Assembly: GCA_963605405.1 (NCBI GenBank)
Contig: CAVCUP010000006.1
Coordinates: 1 to 64,000, forward strand
Source: Paratractidigestivibacter sp963605405
Lineage (GTDB): Bacteria > Actinomycetota > Coriobacteriia > Coriobacteriales > Atopobiaceae
Length of the DNA: 64,000 nt
Direction: 5' to 3'
Position numbers and translations under genes: made by a program. The notes beneath the pieces are model-generated. The model was not told where the DNA came from. It did no database searches and saw nothing but the letters and a program-made list of their open reading frames with translations. This document shows positions 46,636-55,935 of this stretch, piece by piece (the first letter of the stretch is position 1; each line of letters begins with the position of its first letter).

Positions 46636-46684
46636 CGTCTGCCCCTTTACCGTCATTCAGCTCCTCGAAGGTCTCTTCGTCCAT
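46622..46684 (-). CDS. 20-residue acidic mini-protein (unit 2 copy)
   Basis: Copy of 5305-5367, overlapping the endolysin start. Confidence 0.4.
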   Translation of the reverse strand: MDEETFEELNDGKGADDDQE

Positions 46685-46686
46685 CG

Positions 46687-46908
46687 CTACTCCTCCTTGT
46701 CGTCGTCGCTCTTGGCGGTGAGTGCCGAATAGCCGAGGCACGCGCCCATGAGCACGCCTGCGGAGTTGATGGTGGTCACCACGGCCTCGGGGGCAGGCCA
46801 GCCCCACAAGGGCGCGCACGAGCCGTAGAACACAGCCACGGCGGGCAACGCCACGAGGCCTGCCCATTTGAGCGCTTGGTATACGTTGTCGGGAATGGGG
46901 TACTGCAT
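46687..46908 (-). CDS. Putative holin (unit 2 copy)
   Basis: Copy of 5370-5591; two hydrophobic segments and the same ribosome site. Confidence 0.8.
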   Translation of the reverse strand: MQYPIPDNVYQALKWAGLVALPAVAVFYGSCAPLWGWPAPEAVVTTINSAGVLMGACLGYSALTAKSDDDKEE

Positions 46909-46971
46909 GTATCTCTCCTTTGCTTCTAGATGTGCCTAAATCGCTATCCGGCGCATTTTTTGCGGGGATCT

Positions 46972-47004
46972 GGCGAAAACAGGCCTCTAATTGCTGTTTT
47001 CGCC
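46972..47004 (-). terminator. Hairpin upstream of lysis genes (unit 2 copy)
   Basis: Copy of the 11-bp stem at 5655-5687. Confidence 0.45.
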
Positions 47005-47030
47005 GTTTTTAGCAATAGGACACGTCCCAT

Positions 47031-47056
47031 CGCCGTTGGGACATGTCCCAACGGCG
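47031..47056. promoter_or_regulatory. 26-bp perfect palindrome (unit 2 copy)
   Basis: Copy of 5714-5739. Confidence 0.5.
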
Positions 47057-47058
47057 TC

Positions 47059-47397
47059 CTAATCAAGCACCGGCTGGCTCATGGCGTCCTCGTACAGGCG
47101 CGTGCCCGTGCCGTTGCCGCCGTTGCCGTGATAGGCGCTGTACACGCTCTCGAGGTGCCTGCGCTCAGCCACGGTCATGCCGCCGTTTTCGATGGCCCGG
47201 GCGTGGATGATCTGAAGCTCGCGCCACAGCAGGGCGCGCATCCCGGCGCGCATGGCCTCGTCGGCCTTCCGCTCGACCTCGGTGCGCTCGATGGCCTTCC
47301 TGCCGCCCGCCTTCAGCATCGTGATCATCGTCGACACGACCGCGCCGACAAGAGACGAGACGAGCGCCGTGACGGCTATCGTCGTGATCGGCTCCAT
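47059..47397 (-). CDS. Small membrane-anchored protein (unit 2 copy)
   Basis: Copy of 5742-6080. Confidence 0.7.
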   Translation of the reverse strand: MEPITTIAVTALVSSLVGAVVSTMITMLKAGGRKAIERTEVERKADEAMRAGMRALLWRELQIIHARAIENGGMTVAERRHLESVYSAYHGNGGNGTGTRLYEDAMSQPVLD

Positions 47398-47564
47398 TAC
47401 GCCTCCGTGTACTCCTCGCCGGTGATTTCCTTGAACTCGTCGGCGGTGACCCACTTGCACTCGACGGCCTTGCGTACGCGCGCGATGCTCCAAAGGCCTC
47501 GGTCGTACCACTTCTTGACGGTCTCGTAGTGCGCGGAGTGCTCCGCCGCTTTCTTCGCAGCCAT
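47397..47564 (-). CDS. xkdX: XkdX-family protein (unit 2 copy)
   Basis: Copy of 6080-6247; 55 residues, overlapping both neighbours. Confidence 0.8.
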   Translation of the reverse strand: MAAKKAAEHSAHYETVKKWYDRGLWSIARVRKAVECKWVTADEFKEITGEEYTEA

Positions 47565-47887
47565 TAGGCGTCACCCCCAACGATCATCAGCAGGAAGTCG
47601 ATGTTCGCGTCGTTCGTCTCTTCCTGGGTGGGCTGGGCCACGGCCTCGCGCATCTGCTCGATGATCGCGGGCACGTTAGGCTCCTCGCCCTTCCCGTAGG
47701 CGTCGAGCGCGGCGGTGTACGCGAGCTTCTTGGCTTTCAGCTCCTTGGCCCCGTCGGCGTCGACGACTCCTGCGGACAGCATCGCGTCGGGGTCTCCGAT
47801 CTGGCTGAGCAGGTCGCACAGAGCGTTGACCTCGGCGACGGAGGCGTCGTGCTCCTCGGGCGGCATGCCCTCGTCCTCAGTGTCCAT
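47564..47887 (-). CDS. Acidic phage protein (unit 2 copy)
   Basis: Copy of 6247-6570. Confidence 0.65.
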   Translation of the reverse strand: MDTEDEGMPPEEHDASVAEVNALCDLLSQIGDPDAMLSAGVVDADGAKELKAKKLAYTAALDAYGKGEEPNVPAIIEQMREAVAQPTQEETNDANIDFLLMIVGGDA

Positions 47888-49046
47888 GCGGACTCCTTTC
47901 ATCCGGTTGCGCGGCCATCGTATCCGCGCCGTGAGATTGACCGAGCAGACCGCGCCTCAGCTTGTCCATGGAGGTGACCGTGTTGTGCGCGTCCAGGCGC
48001 TTCATCCCGCCGCGCCAGCTCTGGTAGCTCTGCGCCTCCTGCTCCGGGGTCATATCGCCGTCGGCCACGAGCCGGGCCAGCTTCTTGAGCTTGCGGCGCT
48101 CGCGGGTGATGGAGTCGCGGCACGGCTTTATGACTATGCGTCCGGTCCCGGAGTAGAAGACGCGCTTCTTGAGGAAGCGAAACCCCCGCGACAGCTTCAC
48201 GATTCGCATCTTCCGCTCATTGAGGGTTATCCCCAGCTCGGCGCACTCGGCCCTGATGAGCGCCAGGCACGTGGCCAGTCGGTCTTTGGACGGGTGGATC
48301 AGGTAGAAGTCGTCCATGTAGCGCCCGTACGCCTCGGGGCGCAGGACCTCGGTGACGAAATGGTCGATGCGGTTCGGGTGCGCCACCGCGCAGATCTGGT
48401 TAGGCTCGCTGCCCAGGCCGAGGCCGACCTTTCCCTGAGCGTCTATCTGGCGGTGCTCGAGGGCGATCACGCGCGGGTCGAGCAGCGCGGAGGCCACCTG
48501 GGCCTTCACTGGGTCATGGGCTATGCGGGCGAAGTAGTCGCGGAAGTCGCCCAGCAGGATGTACCCCTCGCGCCCCCTCCGCCGCCAGTTGCGGGCGAGG
48601 TCCCGCTTGAGCAACTTCATGGCGTAGTCTGTGCCCCGGCCCTTGATGTTCGCGGAGTTCGCCGTGATGAGCGTCGGCACGATGGCGGGGACGAGCGCGC
48701 TCTGGGACAGGGACTTCTGCACCACGCGCTCAGGGAAATGGACGGCGCTGATGTGGCGGAGCTTGCCGCGCTCCCACAGGTCGAAGCGTATGAAGCCCCT
48801 GCATATGTCGCGGCCTTCCAGCAGGTCGTTCCTGGACTTGACCGCGTTTCGCAGGTAGTCCTTCATGTACCGCTGGGTCGAGGCCTTCCACATGACGCCG
48901 CGCGCCGACCGCCTGGACGCCTTGCACAGGCTGTTGAGATCTGCCACGTTCTCTAGGGTGCAGTCCTTGACGCGCTCGGCCTTGGCTCTTGCACGCTTCT
49001 CCTCGCGGCGTTTCCTCCTGGCCGCGCGCCTCTCCTCCGAGGTCAT
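47877..49046 (-). CDS. DGR reverse transcriptase (unit 2 copy)
   Basis: Copy of 6560-7729, with intact YMDD and LGSEPNQ motifs. Confidence 0.93.
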   Translation of the reverse strand: MTSEERRAARRKRREEKRARAKAERVKDCTLENVADLNSLCKASRRSARGVMWKASTQRYMKDYLRNAVKSRNDLLEGRDICRGFIRFDLWERGKLRHISAVHFPERVVQKSLSQSALVPAIVPTLITANSANIKGRGTDYAMKLLKRDLARNWRRRGREGYILLGDFRDYFARIAHDPVKAQVASALLDPRVIALEHRQIDAQGKVGLGLGSEPNQICAVAHPNRIDHFVTEVLRPEAYGRYMDDFYLIHPSKDRLATCLALIRAECAELGITLNERKMRIVKLSRGFRFLKKRVFYSGTGRIVIKPCRDSITRERRKLKKLARLVADGDMTPEQEAQSYQSWRGGMKRLDAHNTVTSMDKLRRGLLGQSHGADTMAAQPDERSPHGH

Positions 49047-49413
49047 CGGGGGCACCCCGCGCGGATAGAGCGGCGGCTCCCGTCTCCGCGTGAGGGTGGG
49101 CCATGAAACACGGGCGAGCCGCCTGTTCCCGCGCCATGCAAGCAGCGTCCGGCCTCCCTCGCGGGGTGCGTGTTCACGGGCGAATGGAACCCGATGGCCG
49201 CGCCTTCCTTCCTCTCCGCGCTCTGCTTTCGGCTCGAGGGCCTACTAGGTCTGGCAATAAGGGAATCCGGGGCGGGGGCGAACCCAGTCGTTCGTGGCCG
49301 AGTTGTTGTTGGCATTGCCGTTGTTGTTGACATAGCACACGTTGGACGAAGAGCCGCCCACGACCGAACGAAGCCACCAATTGTACCGATATGCAAGGCG
49401 TGACCGCCGTCCA
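49047..49413 (-). ncRNA. DGR template RNA region (unit 2 copy)
   Basis: Copy of 7730-8096. Confidence 0.75.
49262..49390 (-). repeat. TR: DGR template repeat (unit 2 copy)
   Basis: Copy of 7945-8073, identical. Confidence 0.93.
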
Positions 49414-49923
49414 TTATAACCAACTTCCCGGATCGTCCTGCCCCTGCGCAGCCCTCTCATCGAGCAGGCGGGTCAGCTCGTCCCTGGCCGCGTCGATGCG
49501 CTCGTCGATCGTCCTGCGACCGAGCACGCGCACGTTCTTCCGCGCGCTCTTCAGCAACTTGATCTCCTCCTCGACCATGTTCACCAACGCCTCGAAGCGG
49601 TTCGCGTTTACAGGCAGGCCCATGTCCAGCAGGTTCTGCATGTCGAGCATCAGCTGCTCGCAGTCTGCTGCGGCCAGCGTCAGGAACTCCCTGCGCTTCA
49701 GGGCGTTGTATGAGGTGTTCGGATAGAAGGAGTCGGCGCGGTTGATGTTGCAGACGACGCTGCGCGCGGTCGCCACGGTCGGCACGGCGTTCAGCAGCCG
49801 GTAGGACTTCGGCACCACTGACGAGGACGCCATCAGCTTGTTGACCTCGGTGCGGATGGAGAGGGCCAAGGTGTAGAACCGGTACTCGGACACGGACCGG
49901 TACCTCTGGTAAACGCCGCTCAT
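49414..49923 (-). CDS. avd: Avd-like DGR accessory protein (unit 2 copy)
   Basis: Copy of 8097-8606. Confidence 0.8.
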   Translation of the reverse strand: MSGVYQRYRSVSEYRFYTLALSIRTEVNKLMASSSVVPKSYRLLNAVPTVATARSVVCNINRADSFYPNTSYNALKRREFLTLAAADCEQLMLDMQNLLDMGLPVNANRFEALVNMVEEEIKLLKSARKNVRVLGRRTIDERIDAARDELTRLLDERAAQGQDDPGSWL

Positions 49924-49946
49924 GCGGCCTCCTTCGCTGGGACAGC

Positions 49947-49974
49947 GGAGCGCCCGCGCAGAGGCGGGCGCTCC
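49947..49974 (-). promoter_or_regulatory. Hairpin downstream of VR (unit 2 copy)
   Basis: Copy of 8630-8657. Confidence 0.55.
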
Positions 49975-50004
49975 CTTCGGTTGGGGTGTTCAGTATCTCG
50001 GCTT

Positions 50005-50919
50005 TTAGCCGAAGAGGAAGCCGGGGCGGGGGCGAACCCAGTCGCGCGCGGCCGAGGTGGTGGCGGCAGAGCCGTAGAGGTTGACATAGCACACGCTGGA
50101 CGAAGAGCCGCCCACGACCGAACGAAGCCACCAAGCGTACCGATTGCCGTTGAGGCGGTGCGAGGTGTCGCGGAAGAGCGCGAGCTGGCAGTCGAATCCC
50201 ACGCTGTAGCCTTTGGTGCCCCATACAGGGCAACCGTAGACCTCCATCTCGGAGAGGGACCAGATCTTGCCGACATCGGCCCAGCTCCACGAGTTGGAAT
50301 CCGTGAGCGCGCCGCTGGCGCTGTAGCGCTCCTCCAACAGGACGCGCTGCGTCAGCAGGTACTGCGCGAGGGCCTCGGGCAGACAGCTCTCGAACGCCGT
50401 CTCCCAGCCCTTGAGCTGCGAACAGAGATACGGATGCTTCTCATCGGCGGTGCCCTGGTTCGTGGCGGTCGCGTTCCATGGCAGATAGGATTTGTTCGCC
50501 ACGCCCTCGTAGGTCGAGGCGACGGTCACGGGCTTGGAGCACACGAAGACGATATGGCGCCCCTTGGACGTGTCGCCGCACTGATAGTAAGGGTCGAAGT
50601 CGGCGATGATGAAGCGCTCGGACTGGTCGGAGGTGATCGCGGACGCGCTCACGAGGGGCACGTCCAGGTAGTCGCCGACGTGCAGGCCTGCGTAGTTGCC
50701 CGCCGCGACGCGCTTGTGCAGGGCGTCGTAGACCGAGCCGGAGCCGATCTCGCCGGCGAGCAGGGCCGCGATGCTCTGCCCGGGGTACTTGCCGATGAGG
50801 GTCTGGCGGTTGTGCTCGGCGTTGGCGAGCGCCGTCTCGGCGTTGGCTCGCGCCGTCCCGTCGATGACCGGGTAGTCCTGCCCGTCGACGTTGAAGCGCT
50901 CAGCGTTGACTGTTGCCAT
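50005..50919 (-). CDS. DGR target tail protein (unit 2 copy)
   Basis: Copy of 8688-9602. The variable repeat is the same variant as in unit 1, which is unexpected if both units had been diversified independently. Confidence 0.9.
   Translation of the reverse strand: MATVNAERFNVDGQDYPVIDGTARANAETALANAEHNRQTLIGKYPGQSIAALLAGEIGSGSVYDALHKRVAAGNYAGLHVGDYLDVPLVSASAITSDQSERFIIADFDPYYQCGDTSKGRHIVFVCSKPVTVASTYEGVANKSYLPWNATATNQGTADEKHPYLCSQLKGWETAFESCLPEALAQYLLTQRVLLEERYSASGALTDSNSWSWADVGKIWSLSEMEVYGCPVWGTKGYSVGFDCQLALFRDTSHRLNGNRYAWWLRSVVGGSSSSVCYVNLYGSAATTSAARDWVRPRPGFLFG
50016..50144 (-). repeat. VR: DGR variable repeat (unit 2 copy)
   Basis: Copy of 8699-8827, base-for-base the same, including all 16 differences from the template repeat. 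Confidence 0.93.
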
Positions 50920-50931
50920 TGTCTTGCCTTT

Positions 50932-51816
50932 CTATGCGAGGTTGATGGTCGTGCCCGTGGCCGAGCACGTGCTTCCGAGGGTCACGGTACCGCCCGAGTA
51001 AGATGCCTTCGAGGCCGGGGCGTAGACGGTGCCGCCCATGAAGACGAACCTGGATGTCGCGTCGGCCAGCATCGAGGCCAGCTGGGCATTCTGCCCCCGC
51101 AGCTCCGCCACCTCCTCGCTCGCCGATGCGTCGGCCGCGGCCGCGTTGGCGATCTCCCAGGCGACGTTCGCCGCCGTGTCGGCCTTGGTCGCCGCGTCGT
51201 TGGCTGCTGCCGCCGCCCGCTCGGACGCCTGCTGATCGGCGACGTGCTCGTCGTGGCGCTCCTGCTCGGCCTTGACGCGAGCGGACTCGTTCGCCGCGCG
51301 GGTAGTCTCTGCGGAGACCCGCTCCTTCTCGTTCGCCGCGCGGGTAGTCTCTGCGGAGACCCGCGCTTTCTCTGCGGCTTCCGCAGCCGTCTCGTACGCG
51401 CTCCACTTCTTGTAGAGCGCGTCGAGTTCGTCGCTGTAGCTCTTAGAGGGGTCGGTGGTGCCGTCCACGTTGCCCAGGATGACCAGCTCGATGTTCTCGG
51501 TGGTCTCGCTGTAGCCGTTGGAGCTGCAGAACTCGAAGTACGCCAGCCGGCAGCGCCCAGACCCGTTTAGCGCCTCGCTCGGCAGGGTCGCGGTGACGCT
51601 CGCCGAGCCGACCGTGGCCGACACGCGCGCCCAGGTGCCGTCGGCGTGCAGGATGCACAGCCTCGCGCTCTGGTACGCCGGCGTGTATTCCGCGCCGCCG
51701 TCGGTAAGGGTCGCGGTCACCTTCTGGGTCTGGGACTCGCCGCGGCGCATGGTCAGGCGCGGCGGGATTCGCCCGGGGCGCTTGCGCATGTCGAGCGCGA
51801 CGGTGTGGTTAATCAT
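50932..51816 (-). CDS. BppU-like baseplate protein (unit 2 copy)
   Basis: Copy of 9615-10499. Confidence 0.8.
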   Translation of the reverse strand: MINHTVALDMRKRPGRIPPRLTMRRGESQTQKVTATLTDGGAEYTPAYQSARLCILHADGTWARVSATVGSASVTATLPSEALNGSGRCRLAYFEFCSSNGYSETTENIELVILGNVDGTTDPSKSYSDELDALYKKWSAYETAAEAAEKARVSAETTRAANEKERVSAETTRAANESARVKAEQERHDEHVADQQASERAAAAANDAATKADTAANVAWEIANAAAADASASEEVAELRGQNAQLASMLADATSRFVFMGGTVYAPASKASYSGGTVTLGSTCSATGTTINLA

Positions 51817-52213
51817 CGCTGCCCCCGTTCCCAAGCGCCTTCAGCGCCGCAAGGGCCTCCCTGAAAGTTTCCAACGGGTCTGCCTGCGCCGCCGTCTCCT
51901 CGCCGGTTTCCTCGGCGGTCGCGACCGCGCTCTCGGGGTCGACGATGGCCGCCAGGGCGTCGAACACGGCAACCGTGGCGGCAGTGCGGTCGTCGACGTA
52001 GGTCGGCTGCACGAACACGAAGTCTTGGCCCTGCGGCGCCGGCTCCGACACCTCGGACGCTTTGACGATTTCTCGCGTCCCGTCGCTCATGACGGCGATG
52101 AACACGATGCCGTTGCTCTCGGCTTCGGCCAGGGCCTCGGGGTCGTAGCAGGTCAGCTGCCCCTCGACGTTGCCCACGGGGTCGTGCGCCATGTAGTCGA
52201 TGATGTATGCCAT
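51809..52213 (-). CDS. Tail-associated hypothetical protein (unit 2 copy)
   Basis: Copy of 10492-10896. Confidence 0.65.
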   Translation of the reverse strand: MAYIIDYMAHDPVGNVEGQLTCYDPEALAEAESNGIVFIAVMSDGTREIVKASEVSEPAPQGQDFVFVQPTYVDDRTAATVAVFDALAAIVDPESAVATAEETGEETAAQADPLETFREALAALKALGNGGSDD

Positions 52214-52226
52214 CCGTTTTTCCTTC

Positions 52227-55214
52227 CTATCCCGTTCCGACCGTCGAGTACGACGTGAAAAGCCCGTTGATCGTGTTTATGACGAAGGTCCCGTAGTGCC
52301 ACCCGACTGTTCCGTTGCCATTGTCGTGCACCTCTGAGACCAAAGGCTGCGATACGGAACCGGTGCGCCCATAGGTCGCGGTCGTGGACGTGTTCGACGT
52401 GGCCGCTGTCGACACGCGCGGCGCAGAGATGCGCACGCTTCCCTGGGCCTGCATCTGGATGCCGTAGTAGACGTTGCCGGTGTCCACGTCGCGCATGGAC
52501 GCCGTGTAGTCGATGTAGCCGACCTTCGTCGGGGTTGTGCCCGTGGTTGTGCGGTAGCCGGCGAGTTCGCCCGCCGACGTGAGCATGGTGTACCAGCTCG
52601 TGTAGCCGCACTTGAACGTCCCGGTCGCCGTGATGTTGTTGGCGGTCATGTAGTTCGTCTTGAGCGTGCCCGTGGTGAGGTTCCAGGTGTTTCGGCCGAG
52701 TTTGTCCGCTATGGTTCCCGTCGCCATGTACGTCGCGTTCACGTACAGAAGCCCGTTGCTCATGTAGATGCCCTGGGTCTTGCCGCCGTTGGTGAGCCTG
52801 TCGAATATCTCCTTCTGATTCATCTGCTCGTCGTAGTCGGACAGGATGCCGTCGGCGTAGTCGGCCGCGTCCTTCTGCTCGACGGCGTGCCGAGCCGACT
52901 CCGCCGCCGCGAGGTAGTCCTTGACCGCCGAGGCGTGCGAGCCGTAGGCGGATTCGTACTCGTACATGGCCTTCTTGAGGGCTTCTGCGGTGTCGCACTT
53001 CACCACATTTGAGATGGCGCTTTTCAGGTTCCCGTAGGTGCCCCCCTCGTCGTCGCTCCCGAACGCCGCGATGTACTTGGGTTTGAGCGTGCCGTCCTTG
53101 AACTCGGTCGAGAGCGACGAGTTGCCGTAAAGCGATTCGCACTCGCGCTTCACCTCGGCCTGTTCCTTCTCCATGGCCTGAAGAACCTTTTCGACCGCAG
53201 CTTTCTCGGCTTCGGTCACGATGCCGTCCTCCGCAAGCGAGGCGACCGTGCCGTTGAGGTCGGTCAGGTCTTGGTTGAGTGCCGACGCGGATCTGTTCGT
53301 CTCGTTAAGGCCGTCCATGAGCACAGGGCTGGTGTAGGTGAACGAGTCGTCCGACCACCCTAGGCGCTGGCGAGTCCAATAGAAGCACCCGTCCTTCCAT
53401 GCGGGAAGGGCCGACGTCCAGCTTCCTCCCGACTGCGTGGTGTTCGATGTCGACAAGTAGTACTGCGCCGTGGTCGATCTGATGGTGCCCGTTGCGCCGC
53501 TTTTCGGAACATATAGAGTGGGATCGCTGTACGTCACCGAGCCGTCGGCGTGCGTGTACACGATGCGCTGGAGAACAGCCGATTTTTTATGTTCCCAAAG
53601 GCCATCGGGCGATTCACACCACGTCGCCCCAGATGCGGGGGTCTTGCCGTCGGACGACCAGGTGTACTGCGGGACCGCCGATGTTATCGCGTCGGCTTCG
53701 CCGGCATAGCCGACCATGCGCACGGCGCCGGTGGCCATGTTCCAGTAGCTGTTGCCCGTGGCGTCCTGGATGGTGCCCGCCTTGATGAGGTCGGCGTTCA
53801 TGATGCCGGTGGTGATCTCGTCGGCGGTGAAGCCCTTGCCCGTGCCGAACGTGCGCCAATCCCACGAGCCGTCGGCTTTCGTGCCTGCGGCAATGCGGAA
53901 ACCCTGCGAGCATATCTGTATCGCGGAGCCGCCAGTTTTGGTCGGCCTGCCGGTCTCGTCGAGGGGAACGCTGCTCCACACGGTGCCCTGCTCGAAGCTC
54001 GTGAAGCAGTAGCTCATTCCCTGCGAGTTGAACTGCTCGTTCAGGCCGTTGATGACCTGCTGCAGGTAGGCGGCCGGGGTGCTCGCGGCCACGTCCCAGC
54101 TCGAGGAGCGGCGCGACAGGCTGCTCACGGCCTGCTGCTGCGCGGCCCACATGTCGGCCATGGTCTCGGTCACGTTGCCGAGCGTGACGGTCATGGAGCC
54201 GCCCAGCTCGTCGGTCACCAGCTTGGTCACGCGCCCGGAGCATCGCAGCTCCGGCGAGTACTCGCCGTCCACGATCTGCACGTCGTCGCCGACGCCCACG
54301 CCCTCCCAGTCGCGCCCGAACTGCACGAGGTCGACCACGTCGGCCTCGTAGGTCACGCCAGGCTCGCTGTGGGAGTCGAGGTATTCGCGGGTCTCGTTGA
54401 GCAGGGTCGCTGCGTCTTCGCAACCGGAGTCCTCGAACTGCCCGAAGACGTGTGAGAAGCCGCCCTTGCCGTCGGGCCTGCCGTATTTCTTGCGGGCTTC
54501 GAGGTCTTCCACATAGTTCTGCCCGCCGTTGACCTCGCCGAAGGTGAGCTTGCGCCCATAGCCGCCCGAGTCCGTCTCCACGCCTTTGCCGTAGCCGTAG
54601 CAGGCGGTGATCGCGCCGTAGTGCTCCGTTCGCCCGACCTGCTTCAGGTCTTTGGTGTAGGTGAAGCGGCGGTGACCCGACTTTTCCCCGCGATGCGAGC
54701 GGATGCCGATTTTGCGGGACGACACGAAGCCGCCCGAAACGGCGATTTCCGTTTCCAGCTCGCCGCCGCACTCTAAGATTGACTGCACCGCTTCTCGCGC
54801 GCTCACATGGTAGAACGTCAGCCCGCTTTCCACCTTCCCCGGCTGGTCAACCGTTCCCGCTTCCCAGCGCGTCGGTTCAAGGGCCACGTTCAAGGCCTGA
54901 AGGTAGCCGTAGCCGTACGGCCGCTTGTCCTCGATGTAGTCGCCGTACAGCTCACAGATCGAGTTCAGGGCGGTATCCGTGTACAAGGTTTCGCCGTTGG
55001 CGTGCAGGCCCTGCGGGTCTTGGCAGATGTGCTCATGCGCCCTGCCGAGGCGGTCGGCCCACACCAGGCGGTAGCCCTGCTTGAGCGGGAACGTGGTGGT
55101 GATAGCCACGGAGTCCTCGCCGTTCAGCTCGTCGGTGTGCGCGAACGCCAGCAGCTCCCCGGGGCCGATGGTGGCCACGTAGGCGTCCTGCCACGTGTAG
55201 ACGTCGATTCTCAA
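52227..55214 (-). CDS. Tail spike/minor structural protein (unit 2 copy)
   Basis: Copy of 10910-13897, 995 residues. Confidence 0.85.
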   Translation of the reverse strand: MRIDVYTWQDAYVATIGPGELLAFAHTDELNGEDSVAITTTFPLKQGYRLVWADRLGRAHEHICQDPQGLHANGETLYTDTALNSICELYGDYIEDKRPYGYGYLQALNVALEPTRWEAGTVDQPGKVESGLTFYHVSAREAVQSILECGGELETEIAVSGGFVSSRKIGIRSHRGEKSGHRRFTYTKDLKQVGRTEHYGAITACYGYGKGVETDSGGYGRKLTFGEVNGGQNYVEDLEARKKYGRPDGKGGFSHVFGQFEDSGCEDAATLLNETREYLDSHSEPGVTYEADVVDLVQFGRDWEGVGVGDDVQIVDGEYSPELRCSGRVTKLVTDELGGSMTVTLGNVTETMADMWAAQQQAVSSLSRRSSSWDVAASTPAAYLQQVINGLNEQFNSQGMSYCFTSFEQGTVWSSVPLDETGRPTKTGGSAIQICSQGFRIAAGTKADGSWDWRTFGTGKGFTADEITTGIMNADLIKAGTIQDATGNSYWNMATGAVRMVGYAGEADAITSAVPQYTWSSDGKTPASGATWCESPDGLWEHKKSAVLQRIVYTHADGSVTYSDPTLYVPKSGATGTIRSTTAQYYLSTSNTTQSGGSWTSALPAWKDGCFYWTRQRLGWSDDSFTYTSPVLMDGLNETNRSASALNQDLTDLNGTVASLAEDGIVTEAEKAAVEKVLQAMEKEQAEVKRECESLYGNSSLSTEFKDGTLKPKYIAAFGSDDEGGTYGNLKSAISNVVKCDTAEALKKAMYEYESAYGSHASAVKDYLAAAESARHAVEQKDAADYADGILSDYDEQMNQKEIFDRLTNGGKTQGIYMSNGLLYVNATYMATGTIADKLGRNTWNLTTGTLKTNYMTANNITATGTFKCGYTSWYTMLTSAGELAGYRTTTGTTPTKVGYIDYTASMRDVDTGNVYYGIQMQAQGSVRISAPRVSTAATSNTSTTATYGRTGSVSQPLVSEVHDNGNGTVGWHYGTFVINTINGLFTSYSTVGTG

Positions 55215-55215
55215 G

Positions 55216-55935
55216 CTACAGCCACCTCTCTTCCCATTCGATGGTCGCGGTTCCTCCGCTCGTCATTAATCGCTGCTCGCCCTCGATCGCGAAGAAGTCG
55301 CTAGAGAGCGTTACGGGCCAGTCGGCGCCGTTGACGGTGCAGCGCTCGCTCGCCATGTCCAGCACGACCGCCTGCGAACCGTTGAACGAGGCCTCAACGC
55401 GCACGAACTCGCCGGTGCTGACGTTCGTCAGCGTCCAGTAAGACCCCGCCGGCGGCTTGCACGTGACCATGGGGCGGGCCTTGTAGGTGCCGCCCGCGTC
55501 GATGCGCACTCCCGCCGTCCCCACGCTCGCCGTGTGACCGGCCCCATAGGCCACGGGGTCGGAGACCAGGAACACGAGGGTGACCGTGGGGTTGCGGGAC
55601 AGCCCGTCGAGGGACGAGCCGCCCTTGTAGCGTGCCTTGCGGCGCAGGCCGTCGCCTGGGAGCGTGAGCCATTGCTCTCCCGCCGCGAGGGCGGCGGAGA
55701 GCGCTCGGCGCGTCTCCTCGGTGCCCGTCTCGTCGGTTGCCAGGACGACGCAGGACACGGACAGCTCGTAGGCGTCGAGCATGCCGCCCGACACATGCGA
55801 GCCGTCCATGCCCGGGACGGTCGTCTGGGTGTACCTGCGCGATGGGGCCACCAGACGCGTGACGTCGGTGACGAGCAGCAGTCCCGACAGGTCCGTTCCG
55901 CCGAAGCTGAACTCCTGGTTTGCCTCTCCGGTCAT
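55216..55935 (-). CDS. Distal tail protein Dit (unit 2 copy)
   Basis: Copy of 13899-14618. Confidence 0.85.
   Translation of the reverse strand: MTGEANQEFSFGGTDLSGLLLVTDVTRLVAPSRRYTQTTVPGMDGSHVSGGMLDAYELSVSCVVLATDETGTEETRRALSAALAAGEQWLTLPGDGLRRKARYKGGSSLDGLSRNPTVTLVFLVSDPVAYGAGHTASVGTAGVRIDAGGTYKARPMVTCKPPAGSYWTLTNVSTGEFVRVEASFNGSQAVVLDMASERCTVNGADWPVTLSSDFFAIEGEQRLMTSGGTATIEWEERWL

Noticed and set aside
49047..49413. A second, independent DGR in the window
   Set aside because: It is the exact unit 2 copy of the same element, not a separate system.
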